Shown: in pieces, positions 36,236 to 44,311 of the stretch
Position numbering within the stretch: the stretch's first letter is position 1
Layout: each line of letters starts with the position of its first letter
Source: Clostridium beijerinckii HUN142
Lineage (GTDB): Bacteria > Bacillota > Clostridia > Clostridiales > Clostridiaceae
DNA: 64,000 nucleotides
Direction of reading: 5' to 3'
NCBI RefSeq assembly: GCF_000621745.1
Contig: NZ_JHXK01000029.1
Span: 1-64,000 of the forward strand
Notes under the pieces: generated by a model
What the model was told of the DNA's origin: nothing
Databases searched by the model: none
Seen by the model: only the letters and a program-made list of their open reading frames with translations
Program-made: the position numbers and the translations under genes

Positions 36236-36332
36236 CGTACTAATTTTTCAGATGAAGTATGGAGTAAATGGAAATAGTAATTAGAATGGTCAGCATAAAT
36301 GAAACTCGTGATAATTATGTTGAAAGATAAAT
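36236..36332 (+). repeat. Direct repeat, family C copy 1
   Basis: About 97 bases, starting TACTAATTTTTCAGATGAAG and containing GAATGGTCAGCATAAATG and TTGAAAGATAAAT, repeated at 36859-36957. The two copies bracket the frameshifted VOC gene. Confidence 0.7.
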
Positions 36333-36376
36333 GTGATTTATGTATTGATTTTAATGAATTAATGAAGGGATAAATA

Positions 36377-36800
36377 ATGATTCAATCAATTGTACATATT
36401 GCTTTAGTAGTGAAAGATTATGATGAAGCAATAGAGTTTTACACAAAAAAACTTCATTTTGAATTAGTAGAAGATACATATCAACCAGAACAACAGAAAA
36501 GATGGGTAGTAGTATCTCCGCCAGGTTCAAGTGGAACAACAATACTGCTTGCAAGGGCATCTAAGCCTGAACAAGAGGATTTTATAGGAAACCAAGCAGG
36601 GGGAAGAGTTTTTCTTTTCTTAGGAACTGATGATTTTTGGCGTGATTATAATGAAATGAGAGAAATAGGAATAGAATTTGTGAGAGAGCCTAAAGAAACA
36701 GGATTATGGAATTGTTGCAGTATTTAAAGATCTATATGGTAACTTGTGGGATCTGGTTGAGTTTAACGAAAATCATCAAATGTTCAAAAGAGTTAAATAA
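36377..36800 (+). pseudogene. VOC (glyoxalase-like) family protein, frameshifted
   Basis: The first frame encodes a VOC domain (MIQSIVHIALVVKDYDEAIE, then FYTKKLHFELVEDTYQPEQQ) up to FVREPKE at about 36700, then ends early at 36727. One base less near 36701 (an extra G in ACAGGATTATGG) gives DYGIVAVFKDLYGNLWDLVE, then FNENHQMFKRVK and a stop at 36800, the expected C-terminus with the metal-ligand Glu. A true frameshift or a sequencing error would look the same. Intact members are metal-dependent lyases or dioxygenase-like proteins. Confidence 0.78.
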
Positions 36801-36858
36801 ATCACAATTTATCTACTTTAAAAATAAGAAGATTATAAAACAACAGAGTATCGTCTGA

Positions 36859-36957
36859 GCATACTAATTTTTCAGGTGAAGCGTGGAGTCAATAGAAATA
36901 GTAAGTAGAATGGTCAGCCATAAATGAAACTACATGTTAATTAGGCTGAAAGATAAA
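36859..36957 (+). repeat. Direct repeat, family C copy 2
   Basis: Second copy of the element at 36236-36332 (GCATACTAATTTTTCAGGTG, GAATGGTCAGCCATAAATG, GGCTGAAAGATAAAT). It lies directly upstream of the membrane protein gene at 36983. Confidence 0.7.
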
Positions 36958-36982
36958 TAGTAATTTGTAGAGGAGAAATTGT

Positions 36983-37453
36983 ATGCTAGGAAGTTTAGGA
37001 TTTTCATATGTGGGTCTGATATATTTATTAATGTTATTTATTCCTAATATAATTTGGAGTAAGAATCAACCTATAGATTATAACAATGTTCAAGAAAACA
37101 AAATTTTATTATCATTTGAGCGAGTAGGTCAAGTTTGTTGTACATGCAGTGTGTTGATTTTTAGTGATTTTAACCTTGCTCCATTCTCAACATGGAGTTT
37201 GTGGCTTATAGTATCATTCTTGCTAATGTTATTATATGAGATCTGTTGGATTAGATATTTTATTAATGAGCATACAGAAGAAAGTTTTTATCGTAGTTTT
37301 TGTGGAATTCCTGTGCCTCTTGCCAGTTTGCCTGTCACAGCTTTTCTGTTATTGGGTGTTTATGGGAAAGTTATTTGGCTGATCGCGTCTGTTATCATAC
37401 TTGGCATAGGACATGTAGGTATACATCTTCAACATTTAGGAACAAAAAAATAA
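36983..37453 (+). CDS. Polytopic membrane protein, unknown function
   Basis: A 156-residue protein with four to five hydrophobic helices (near residues 6-22, 45-62, 70-88, 110-130 and 133-152), and a conserved-looking IIWSKNQPIDY after the first. The C-terminus has GIGHVGIHLQHL, with several histidines that might bind a cofactor. AGAGGAG precedes the ATG. No family is confidently recognised. The 300 bases that follow hold only a short coding-like relic (EYTGAREIHGSKAIKKSRP) and a promoter for the next gene. Confidence 0.65.
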   Translation: MLGSLGFSYVGLIYLLMLFIPNIIWSKNQPIDYNNVQENKILLSFERVGQVCCTCSVLIFSDFNLAPFSTWSLWLIVSFLLMLLYEICWIRYFINEHTEESFYRSFCGIPVPLASLPVTAFLLLGVYGKVIWLIASVIILGIGHVGIHLQHLGTKK

Positions 37454-37755
37454 GTTGCATTTTGCATCATAACGAAACCTGTGAGAATGTTTATATAAGA
37501 TTCTTATGGGTTATTTTGAATATATTTTAGAATATACAGGAGCACGCGAAATACACGGAAGTAAGGCAATTAAAAAATCAAGACCAATAGATTTTATTGA
37601 AATGCTCAGCTTTAAGAGTAATTGCTCCAATAAAATTATTATAAAAAATTATGCAATTTTAATCTGATTTTAATCTTTCTTATATTTTAGATTAATTTTC
37701 TCTAAGTACTATATAAACATGATAAGTCAATACAAAGTTTTGGAGGATGATTAAT

Positions 37756-38298
37756 ATGGAAAGAAATGAAATCATTAAAATTTTAATGGAAAAGACTAAA
37801 GTAAGTTATGAGGAAGCAGAAGAAGTGTTGCAAGAATGTGACTTTGATCTTTTAGATGCTATAATTTATTTAGAAAGACAAGGAAAAGTTGAAAATAATG
37901 GAGCCAATACAATTATAGAAGTGGCTGTAGATAATAATGAAGAAAATAAAAAAGAAAATGAGGAAAATCATAAAAAGAAAAGTGGGGGCATTGGAGAAAT
38001 TATTGGTAGAATATTTAAGTTTATAGGAAAGGTTATAAGCAAAGGAAATGAAAACTATTTTGAAATGAAAAAGGAAAATAAAAAGCCAATAAGGATATCA
38101 CTTACGATAGCAGCGTTACTTTTAATAATCGGGTTTTGGCCTGTTTCAGTATTATTATTAGTTGGTTTATTTTTTGGATATAAATATTCAATAGCAGGTC
38201 CTGATATTAATACTGATAAGGTTAATGATATTTTGGATAAAGCTTCAGAATCAGCAGATAATATAAAAAGTGATTTTAAAGAAAGCTATAAAGGATAG
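37756..38298 (+). CDS. DUF4342 protein with UBA-like N-terminus, paralogue 1
   Basis: A 180-residue protein. Residues 1-45 form a UBA/TS-N-like helical unit (EIIKILMEKTKVSYEEAEEV, then LDAIIYLERQGKV). A charged linker follows, then the DUF4342 region with an amphipathic GGIGEIIGRIFKFIGKVISKG and a membrane segment (ISLTIAALLLIIGFWPVSVL). The start is ATG 37756, as GGAGG at 37742 lies too close to the ATG at 37747. A second paralogue and a two-component system follow, so it may take part in envelope signalling. Confidence 0.8.
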   Translation: MERNEIIKILMEKTKVSYEEAEEVLQECDFDLLDAIIYLERQGKVENNGANTIIEVAVDNNEENKKENEENHKKKSGGIGEIIGRIFKFIGKVISKGNENYFEMKKENKKPIRISLTIAALLLIIGFWPVSVLLLVGLFFGYKYSIAGPDINTDKVNDILDKASESADNIKSDFKESYKG

Positions 38299-38320
38299 GA
38301 GTAGTCTAATAGTATAGTGC

Positions 38321-38350
38321 TAGAGGTTTTGAAATTATTCGAAGCCTCTA
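38321..38350 (+). terminator. Hairpin after DUF4342 paralogue 1
   Basis: TAGAGG and CCTCTA close a stem around TTTTGAAATTATTCGAAG, itself partly self-complementary. Only a weak T tract follows, so read-through into the next gene is possible. Confidence 0.45.
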
Positions 38351-38383
38351 ATTTGGTGTATATAAAAGCATTAGATTAAATGG

Positions 38384-38540
38384 TATAATTTATGCGATAG
38401 CTAGCATCCGTAACACTCCCATTTATTCCAATTGGAGATAACGGCTGCACGCTACTGTACTAGGTGCCCCTTGTGGGTATAAGTTCAACTAAATTCAGCT
38501 GGAGTATACTCCGCCTGAAAAGTTTCACTTTATCAGATAG
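38384..38540 (+). promoter_or_regulatory. Promoter and structured, GC-richer leader of DUF4342 paralogue 2
   Basis: TATAAT at 38384-38389, with TGG before it, would start transcription about 38396. The next 140 bases are clearly richer in G+C than their surroundings and contain self-complementary segments: CCAATTGG, and TTCAGCTGGAGTATACTCC followed by GCCTGAA, which closes as a hairpin with the palindrome GGAGTATACTCC. I recognise no known riboswitch. It may be a dispersed intergenic repeat or a regulatory leader. Confidence 0.45.
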
Positions 38541-38561
38541 CCATGGATATGGAGGGTTACT

Positions 38562-39116
38562 ATGGAAGATTATAAGCTTGTAGAAAAATTAAAAAACGAA
38601 GCTAATATAAGTTATGAAGAAGCCAAAAGTGCGCTAGAAAAGTCAAACTGGGACATTTTAGATGCGTTTGTTTATTTAGAAGACATGGGTAAAGTTCAAA
38701 AGCCTTCGGTTAATATCTTTTATACTAATGAATATAAGGAAAATCATAAAAATGGCGTGATAACTAATAATAAGGATCAAGGGAATAATTATAATAATTC
38801 AAAAAAGGATAATAGATTTGAAGGGGTTTTTGTAAAAGTATGCAAAATAATAGACATATGCAATAATATTTTCTTTGAGATAAAGAAAGAGAATAAGATA
38901 TTTCTTAGGATTCCAGTCACAGTGATTATAGTATTATTAATATTTGCGTTTTGGGCAGTTATACCTTTATATATAGTAGGTCTTTTCTTTGATTTTGAGT
39001 TTTCAATATCAGGAAATAGGGCAGAAATAAATAAGATTAATCATGTACTTAAGGAAATATCAGAAAATATTAAAAAGATAAAAGGTAAATTAAAGAGAGG
39101 ATTTAAAAATGGTTAA
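38562..39116 (+). CDS. DUF4342 protein with UBA-like N-terminus, paralogue 2
   Basis: A 184-residue protein with the same plan as the gene at 37756: UBA-like N-terminus (LVEKLKNEANISYEEAKSAL, then DILDAFVYLEDMGKVQ), a polar Asn-rich linker and a C-terminal membrane segment (RIPVTVIIVLLIFAFWAVIP) followed by a basic tail. Its stop overlaps the response regulator start by eight bases, so it is translated together with the two-component system. Paralogue 1 lacks such coupling. Confidence 0.8.
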   Translation: MEDYKLVEKLKNEANISYEEAKSALEKSNWDILDAFVYLEDMGKVQKPSVNIFYTNEYKENHKNGVITNNKDQGNNYNNSKKDNRFEGVFVKVCKIIDICNNIFFEIKKENKIFLRIPVTVIIVLLIFAFWAVIPLYIVGLFFDFEFSISGNRAEINKINHVLKEISENIKKIKGKLKRGFKNG

Positions 39117-39789
39117 AATTTTAATTGTTGAGGATGATGAGAAGCTTGCAAGATTTGTAGAGTTAGAATTGTTACATGAAGGATATGAAATCTTAAAGGC
39201 GGATAATGGAAGATTAGGCCTTGAAATAGCTGAGAAGGGTGAAGCAGATTTAGTACTTCTTGATATAATGATTCCACAAATAAATGGATTAGAAGTATTA
39301 CGTAGAATTAGGAAAACTTCAGATTTGCCTGTTATAATGCTTACTGCAAGGGATGCTGTTATGGATAAGGTATCTGGACTTGATGCAGGAGCAGATGATT
39401 ATATAACAAAACCTTTTGCAATAGAAGAGTTATTAGCAAGAATAAGAACATCTCTTAAAAGAAGAACTGTTATTGAAAAAAGAGATACAGACATAATAAG
39501 CTGCAGATTATTGTCTTTAGATAAGATGAGACATAAGGTAATGTATGATAATACAGAAATAGAATTAACAAACAGAGAGTTTACTTTACTAAAAATTTTA
39601 TTGGAAAATAAGAACATAGTATTAACTAGAGATATACTAATGGAAAAAGTATGTGGCTATGATTATATTGGAGAAACTAATGTAATAGATGTTTATATAA
39701 GATTTTTAAGAACCAAAATAGACGATGCATTTAAAACAAAGATAATATCCACGGTACGTGGGGTAGGATACGTTATAAAAGATGAATAA
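39109..39789 (+). CDS. OmpR/PhoB family response regulator
   Basis: A 226-residue regulator: receiver domain with the acidic pocket VEDDEK, phospho-acceptor Asp in LVLLDIMIPQ at about residue 51, the TARDA switch and the KPFAIEELLARI lysine. A C-terminal winged helix follows (VELTNREFTLLKILLENKN-like, ending RTKIDD... VRGVGYVI). It overlaps both neighbours by eight bases, forming a DUF4342-RR-HK operon. AGAGAGG lies upstream. Confidence 0.95.
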   Translation: MVKILIVEDDEKLARFVELELLHEGYEILKADNGRLGLEIAEKGEADLVLLDIMIPQINGLEVLRRIRKTSDLPVIMLTARDAVMDKVSGLDAGADDYITKPFAIEELLARIRTSLKRRTVIEKRDTDIISCRLLSLDKMRHKVMYDNTEIELTNREFTLLKILLENKNIVLTRDILMEKVCGYDYIGETNVIDVYIRFLRTKIDDAFKTKIISTVRGVGYVIKDE

Positions 39790-41044
39790 AGTTAGTAAAT
39801 CAAAAAATGTTACATCTATTGCAATAAAATTGAATTCTATTTTTGTAAGAAAGCTATTTTCAAAGTTTCTTTGGATTGATATATTTTTAATACTCTTTCT
39901 TATTGGATATTGGTGTATTGATTTGGAAGTTAATTTCTATGGAGAATTTCTGTTAAATGCCAAAAGAACATTTATCTTTTTTCCCATAGAAAGTTCCACA
40001 TATACAGTAGTTTTTGATAACGGTAAAACTATGATTAAAGATTCAAGCAGTTATTTATATATAATTCAGAGAGTAGCTCAATCTATAGCTGTTATAGAGG
40101 GAATATTCTTATTGAAAGAAATCATCTTTGGAACAATGAAAATTAGAAGGGCGCTAAAACCACTTGATGAAATAGCTCAAACTGCAAGCAGACTTAGTAA
40201 TATGACCTTTGATGAAGAGAAGTTCCAAAATCTTGAAGAGGCTATCTCTAGAATTAGCCCTGTAACCTCTGATGAAAGAATATATACAGGGGATAGTGAG
40301 CTTCATGGATTAGAGGAGGCAATAAATAATCTTTTGGAAAGAATGAGAGATTCTTATAAACAACAAGCAAGGTTTGTTTCTGATGCATCTCATGAACTCA
40401 GGACTCCAATTTCAGTAATTCAAGGTTATGCTAATATGCTGGATCGATGGGGAAAAAATGATGAAAGTGTATTAAACGAGTCTATTGAAGCTATCAAAAG
40501 TGAATCTGAAAATATGAAAAATCTAGTAGAACAGCTGCTATTTTTAGCTCGAGGGATTAATGGTAAAACACAGATTAACCCTAAAGAGTTTTTACTAAAT
40601 GATATGATGAATGAAGTACTTGAAGAGTCGAAGATGATAGATGAAAAGCACATATATAAATACTACAGTTCAGAAGAAATAATAGTTCATGGTGATATTG
40701 GTTTACTTAAGCAGGCAGCTAGAATATTAATTGAAAATGCAGCTAAGTATACTGAAGAAAATGAAGTTATAATGCTAAAAACAGGAATAAATGAAAAAGG
40801 GGAACCTTATTTTTCAATTCAGGATAATGGTATAGGAATGGATGAAAAGGACATACCACATATATTTGAGCGATTCTTTAGAGCTGACACAGCAAGAGTT
40901 AGAAAGAACGGTGGTACTGGGTTAGGATTATCTATAGCAAAATGGATTGTTGATGGACATAAAGGATATTTCTCTGTATTAAGTAGAAAAGGCATTGGTA
41001 CTAGGATAACAATATTTTTACCTAGCAGACCCATAAATTTTTAA
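39782..41044 (+). CDS. Sensor histidine kinase
   Basis: A 420-residue membrane kinase. Two transmembrane helices (about residues 30-47 and 90-112) flank a short extracytoplasmic loop, followed by a HAMP-like linker and the catalytic core: H-box FVSDASHELRTPISV (His about residue 207), N-box LIENAAKYTEE, G1 IQDNGIGMDEKDIPHIFERF and G2 GGTGLGLSIAKWIV. It should phosphorylate the response regulator encoded just before it. The ligand is unknown; the DUF4342 proteins might tune it. Confidence 0.95.
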   Translation: MNKVSKSKNVTSIAIKLNSIFVRKLFSKFLWIDIFLILFLIGYWCIDLEVNFYGEFLLNAKRTFIFFPIESSTYTVVFDNGKTMIKDSSSYLYIIQRVAQSIAVIEGIFLLKEIIFGTMKIRRALKPLDEIAQTASRLSNMTFDEEKFQNLEEAISRISPVTSDERIYTGDSELHGLEEAINNLLERMRDSYKQQARFVSDASHELRTPISVIQGYANMLDRWGKNDESVLNESIEAIKSESENMKNLVEQLLFLARGINGKTQINPKEFLLNDMMNEVLEESKMIDEKHIYKYYSSEEIIVHGDIGLLKQAARILIENAAKYTEENEVIMLKTGINEKGEPYFSIQDNGIGMDEKDIPHIFERFFRADTARVRKNGGTGLGLSIAKWIVDGHKGYFSVLSRKGIGTRITIFLPSRPINF

Positions 41045-41133
41045 CTGAAAGTATAAGTGAAGAAGAATACAGAAGAAGATATTTTAAAAATAAATCTATA
41101 TAATAATATTTAAATTAAAATACCATTAACCAT

Positions 41134-41243
41134 AATATATACGTTGCAAAAATAATTCTTCATCATAATTCTAAAAATATTACACGAATTTTATCCGTAA
41201 TTGTGAATTGTGAAATGTACATTGTGAATTGCAACATATATAT
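41134..41243 (+). repeat. Dispersed 105-bp element, family A copy 2
   Basis: Copy between the histidine kinase and flavodoxin genes. It starts ATATATACGTTGCAAAAAT, contains AATTCTTCATCATAATTCT and ends GTGAATTGCAACATATATA. GTTGCAA and TTGCAAC form the terminal inverted repeat. Confidence 0.8.
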
Positions 41244-41264
41244 GAAAACAGAACAATTGAAAAA

Positions 41265-41283
41265 TTACAAAATATGTTATAAT
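41265..41283 (+). promoter_or_regulatory. Extended -10 promoter-like site
   Basis: TATAAT at 41278-41283 preceded by TATGT and by TTACAA; it lies just beyond the family A element and about 34 bases before the flavodoxin start. Confidence 0.5.
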
Positions 41284-41316
41284 AGATTTATAGTATATTT
41301 TTAGGAGGATATTAAC

Positions 41317-41766
41317 ATGAAAGTTTTATTAATCTATTCATCTATACATCATGGTAATACTGAAAAAATAGCAAAGGCAATGGGCGAATCTATAAATGCT
41401 GATATAATAGAAACAAGAGATTTAAAGATAAATACACTAAATGAATATGATCTAATAGGTTTTGGTTCTGGAATATATTATGGAAAGTTACATAAAAATA
41501 TTCTTGATTTAATTGACAAGTTACCAACTTTGTCTAATAAAAAAGTATTTGTTTTTTCTACGAGTGGACAGGGTAAAACCAAATATAATGATTTTGTTGA
41601 ACAAAAGCTAAAAGAAAAAGGGTTTAATGTTGTTGGTAGTTTTGCATGCAAGGGTTATGATACTTTTGGACCATTTAAATTAATTGGTGGAATCGCTAAA
41701 GGCAGGCCAAATGATAAGGATTTTCAAAATGCAAAAGATTTTGCTAAAAAACTTATATCTTTATAA
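41317..41766 (+). CDS. Flavodoxin domain protein
   Basis: A 149-residue flavodoxin. The FMN phosphate-binding loop SSIHHGNTEKIAKAM is at residues 8-22, and GFGSGIYYGKLHK plus FSTSGQGKTKYN form the flavin-contacting loops. It resembles the flavodoxin/protoporphyrinogen-oxidase-like HemG group in length and pattern. It probably serves as a small electron carrier in the cytoplasm. AGGAGG precedes the ATG; a strong terminator follows. Confidence 0.9.
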   Translation: MKVLLIYSSIHHGNTEKIAKAMGESINADIIETRDLKINTLNEYDLIGFGSGIYYGKLHKNILDLIDKLPTLSNKKVFVFSTSGQGKTKYNDFVEQKLKEKGFNVVGSFACKGYDTFGPFKLIGGIAKGRPNDKDFQNAKDFAKKLISL

Positions 41767-41807
41767 TATTTTATCATTATTTACAAGCAAAAATAAATAA
41801 CAGATTG

Positions 41808-41840
41808 AAATATCGCATTTAGAAAATGTGGTATTTTTTT
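41808..41840 (+). terminator. Intrinsic terminator after flavodoxin
   Basis: AAATATCGCATTT pairs with AAATGTGGTATTT around a 3-base loop and is followed by a run of T. Confidence 0.85.
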
Positions 41841-41986
41841 ATGCAGCTTTAAAGTGCGACAATGCGAGTAGGATTATTATATTTATTATAAAGGATTAAG
41901 GGGTTTGTAGACAATTATTTACAGGAATGGTAAAATTTAATATATTATTAAAACTTATTAAATTTTAGGGGATATAGGAGAGAAAT

Positions 41987-43078
41987 ATGAAAAAATTAAA
42001 ATTAACAAAAGTAATAGCTAGTACATTAGTAGCAGCTTCAGTATTGGCATTAAATCCAATAGGAGCAAATGCAGAATGGAGACAGGATGCAAAAGGCTGG
42101 TGGTATACAGAAGGAAACTCATGGGCTGAAGGTTTCAGAGTAATAGATGGGTATTTATATTTTTTTGATTCAAAAGGCTATATGGATCATGGTAAGCCAA
42201 ATGATTTTGGAGATAAAGTTGGATTAAATGATGATGGGCAATTTACAAATGTCACAATAAATGGGGCATGGGCTTTTTGTAAATTATCAGGTGAAATAGT
42301 AGCATATCTAGGTTCTGACAGCAATGTAGTAATTCCAGATAAAATTGATAATGTTGCAGTAACAAGTATAGGTAATAAGACATTTTATAAACACAATAAT
42401 ATTAAAACTATAATTATTCCTAATAGTGTAAAAAACATAGAAGACTCTGCATTTTATGGCTGTGCAAATTTGGCAAACTTAAATATTCCAGCAAGCGTTC
42501 AATCTATAGGGGAAAAAGCATTAATAGGTTGTAGTAGCTTAGCAAATATATCTGTAGATGATAATAATATAAGTTATAAAAGTGTTGATGGAGTGTTATA
42601 TAGTAAAAACGGAACTAATATACTATGTTATCCTGCTGCAAAAGTAGATAAAAATTATACAATTCCCAGTGGTGTAATAATTATAGGAAATAGTGCGTTT
42701 AGTAAATGTACAAATCTAACAAGCATAGAAATTCCTGATAGTGTAAAAACTATAGATTACAGAGCATTTGAAGGGTGTACAGGCTTAACAGAGATAAAAA
42801 TTCCTGATAGTGTAACAAGTATAGTAAATAGTGCATTTATTGGATGTTCAAACTTAACAAGTGCAAACATTCCAAGTGGTTTGACATCTATAGAACCTAG
42901 TATTTTTGCAGGCTGCACTAACTTAACAAGTATGACAATTCCTAACAGTGTAACTCAAATAGGAATGAGTGCATTTGGTGGATGTAAAAATACAAACTTT
43001 TATGTAAAGAGTGAAGCAATGAAACAACTTTTACGTAGATCTGGTGTAAATGAAAATAAGATTGTAGTAAGCGTTTAG
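41987..43078 (+). CDS. Secreted leucine-rich-repeat (BspA-like) cell-surface protein
   Basis: A 363-residue protein with a signal peptide (residues 1-28, ending ANAEW), a cell-wall-binding repeat region (GWWYTEGNSWAEGFRVIDGY, then LYFFDSKGYM) and a C-terminal array of about eight BspA-type leucine-rich repeats, each near IPDSVKTIDYRAFEGCTGLT. These are surface adhesion or binding modules. The signal and repeat are close to those of the protein at 19900. TATAGGAGAG precedes the ATG, and a terminator follows. Confidence 0.9.
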   Translation: MKKLKLTKVIASTLVAASVLALNPIGANAEWRQDAKGWWYTEGNSWAEGFRVIDGYLYFFDSKGYMDHGKPNDFGDKVGLNDDGQFTNVTINGAWAFCKLSGEIVAYLGSDSNVVIPDKIDNVAVTSIGNKTFYKHNNIKTIIIPNSVKNIEDSAFYGCANLANLNIPASVQSIGEKALIGCSSLANISVDDNNISYKSVDGVLYSKNGTNILCYPAAKVDKNYTIPSGVIIIGNSAFSKCTNLTSIEIPDSVKTIDYRAFEGCTGLTEIKIPDSVTSIVNSAFIGCSNLTSANIPSGLTSIEPSIFAGCTNLTSMTIPNSVTQIGMSAFGGCKNTNFYVKSEAMKQLLRRSGVNENKIVVSV

Positions 43079-43107
43079 TCATAAACAATAATTAAATAAA
43101 TAACTTT

Positions 43108-43138
43108 ATAGAGTGGTTTAAAAGCTGCTCTATTTTTA
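43108..43138 (+). terminator. Intrinsic terminator after the LRR gene
   Basis: ATAGAG pairs with CTCTAT, with a mismatch-containing inner stem, followed by TTTTTAT. Confidence 0.7.
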
Positions 43139-43174
43139 TAAGCAAAAGTTCTATTTCACATATAGATAACCCAA

Positions 43175-43450
43175 CTAAGACATGAACTTATGCATATAAC
43201 TCGCCGAAATGAATAACATACTTTTGTTCCAGTTTCTAGGTAACTCTGATGGGTGATTCTAAGGCTATAAAGTTGCACCCAAAGTGCTAGCTTCAAAGAA
43301 CAAGCTTTGAACTAGCACACTTGGAACAACTTATAGCCAAAGAATCACATCCATCAAAATTACCAATGAAACATTCCACAAAAGTATATCACTCATTTCT
43401 GGCTGGAATATATTTCATAGTCTAAGTATAGTTTATGATTGTGTCATCTA
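43175..43450 (+). repeat. Dispersed repeat containing a very long hairpin
   Basis: 43239-43364 forms one hairpin with arms of about 60 bases (GGTAACTCTGATGG... at the left; ...CCATCAAAATTACC at the right) and only a short loop. Its flanks, ACTTATGCATATAACTCGCC and GGAATATATTTCATAGTCTA, match sequences at 9600-9990. No protein is encoded. Confidence 0.75.
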
Positions 43451-43500
43451 TAGAGTATTTATGAGCAAAGGTATAAAATGCTATTTAAAAATTTCGAAGT

Positions 43501-43526
43501 GTGGTATTTACAAGATATGTTATAAT
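43501..43526 (+). promoter_or_regulatory. Extended -10 promoter-like site
   Basis: TATAAT at 43521-43526 preceded by TATGT and TTTACAA, about 40 bases before the GNAT start. Confidence 0.5.
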
Positions 43527-43566
43527 AAGTGAAAGAAAAAATAGTGATTTGTGGAGGAGAAAGACG

Positions 43567-44085
43567 ATGGTTAGGGTTGCTACTGTAGATGATATTTTGG
43601 AAATAGAAAAGATATATAATGAGATTTTGGATTATGAAGAACAAACAGTGTCTTATACAAATTGGCAAAAGGGGCTTTATCCAACAGTTGATTATGCAAG
43701 GAGTGCTATTGATAATAATACAATGTTTGTTGGCGAAGACGAAAAAGGAATATATGGATGCGTAGTGCTTAATAGTATTCAACCAAAAGAATATGACAAT
43801 ATTTCGTGGGTTACAAAGGCAAAACCAAGCGAAATTATGGTCATTCATACTTTGTGTATTCGACCTTCTGCAAGTGGAAAAGGTAAAGCAAAAATAATGA
43901 TGGAATTCATTGAAAAATACGCTAAAGAGCAAGGATATAAAGTTATTCGCCTTGATACTTATGAAGGCAATATTCCAGCTGCAACGCTATATCCTAAGAT
44001 TGGATATGTTTATGTAGGTACAACAAAATTTCATTTTCAAAATGTAATATGGGAAGATTTGAAGTGCTTTGAAAAATCATTATAG
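43567..44085 (+). CDS. GNAT family N-acetyltransferase
   Basis: A 172-residue acetyltransferase. Motif A is RPSASGKGKAKIMMEFIEKYA (slightly variant, with SGKGKA), followed by DTYEGNIPAATLYPKIGYVYVG, which has the usual motif B tyrosine. The start is ATG 43567 behind GGAGGAGA; the longer GTG start at 43501 would overlap the promoter. The substrate is unknown. Confidence 0.88.
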   Translation: MVRVATVDDILEIEKIYNEILDYEEQTVSYTNWQKGLYPTVDYARSAIDNNTMFVGEDEKGIYGCVVLNSIQPKEYDNISWVTKAKPSEIMVIHTLCIRPSASGKGKAKIMMEFIEKYAKEQGYKVIRLDTYEGNIPAATLYPKIGYVYVGTTKFHFQNVIWEDLKCFEKSL

Positions 44086-44119
44086 TGCCAAATTCTAATT
44101 TATCTGCCATGAAAATAAG

Positions 44120-44230
44120 TATATATATATAGCAAAAATAATTCTTCATCATAATTCTAAAAATACTGCAAGAGTTTTAGCCGTGATTGTGAATTGTGAA
44201 ATGTGCACTGTGGATTGCAACATATATATT
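44120..44230 (+). repeat. Dispersed 105-bp element, family A copy 3
   Basis: Copy between the GNAT gene and the WYL operon. It starts in ATATATATAT, then AGCAAAAATAATTCTTCATC, and ends GTGGATTGCAACATATATA. Confidence 0.8.
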
Positions 44231-44311
44231 ATAAAAGAAATTGGATGATTCATAAACAAAAGTAGCTAAGTTAAAAAGTAAAAAGGCTGATTAGATATTG
44301 ATTAAGCAAAG

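Noticed and set aside
37300..37530. 76-residue ORF
   Set aside because: It is a shadow of the membrane protein gene at 36983 in another frame.
43459..43932. 157-residue minus-strand ORF
   Set aside because: It is antisense to the clear GNAT gene and lacks family motifs.
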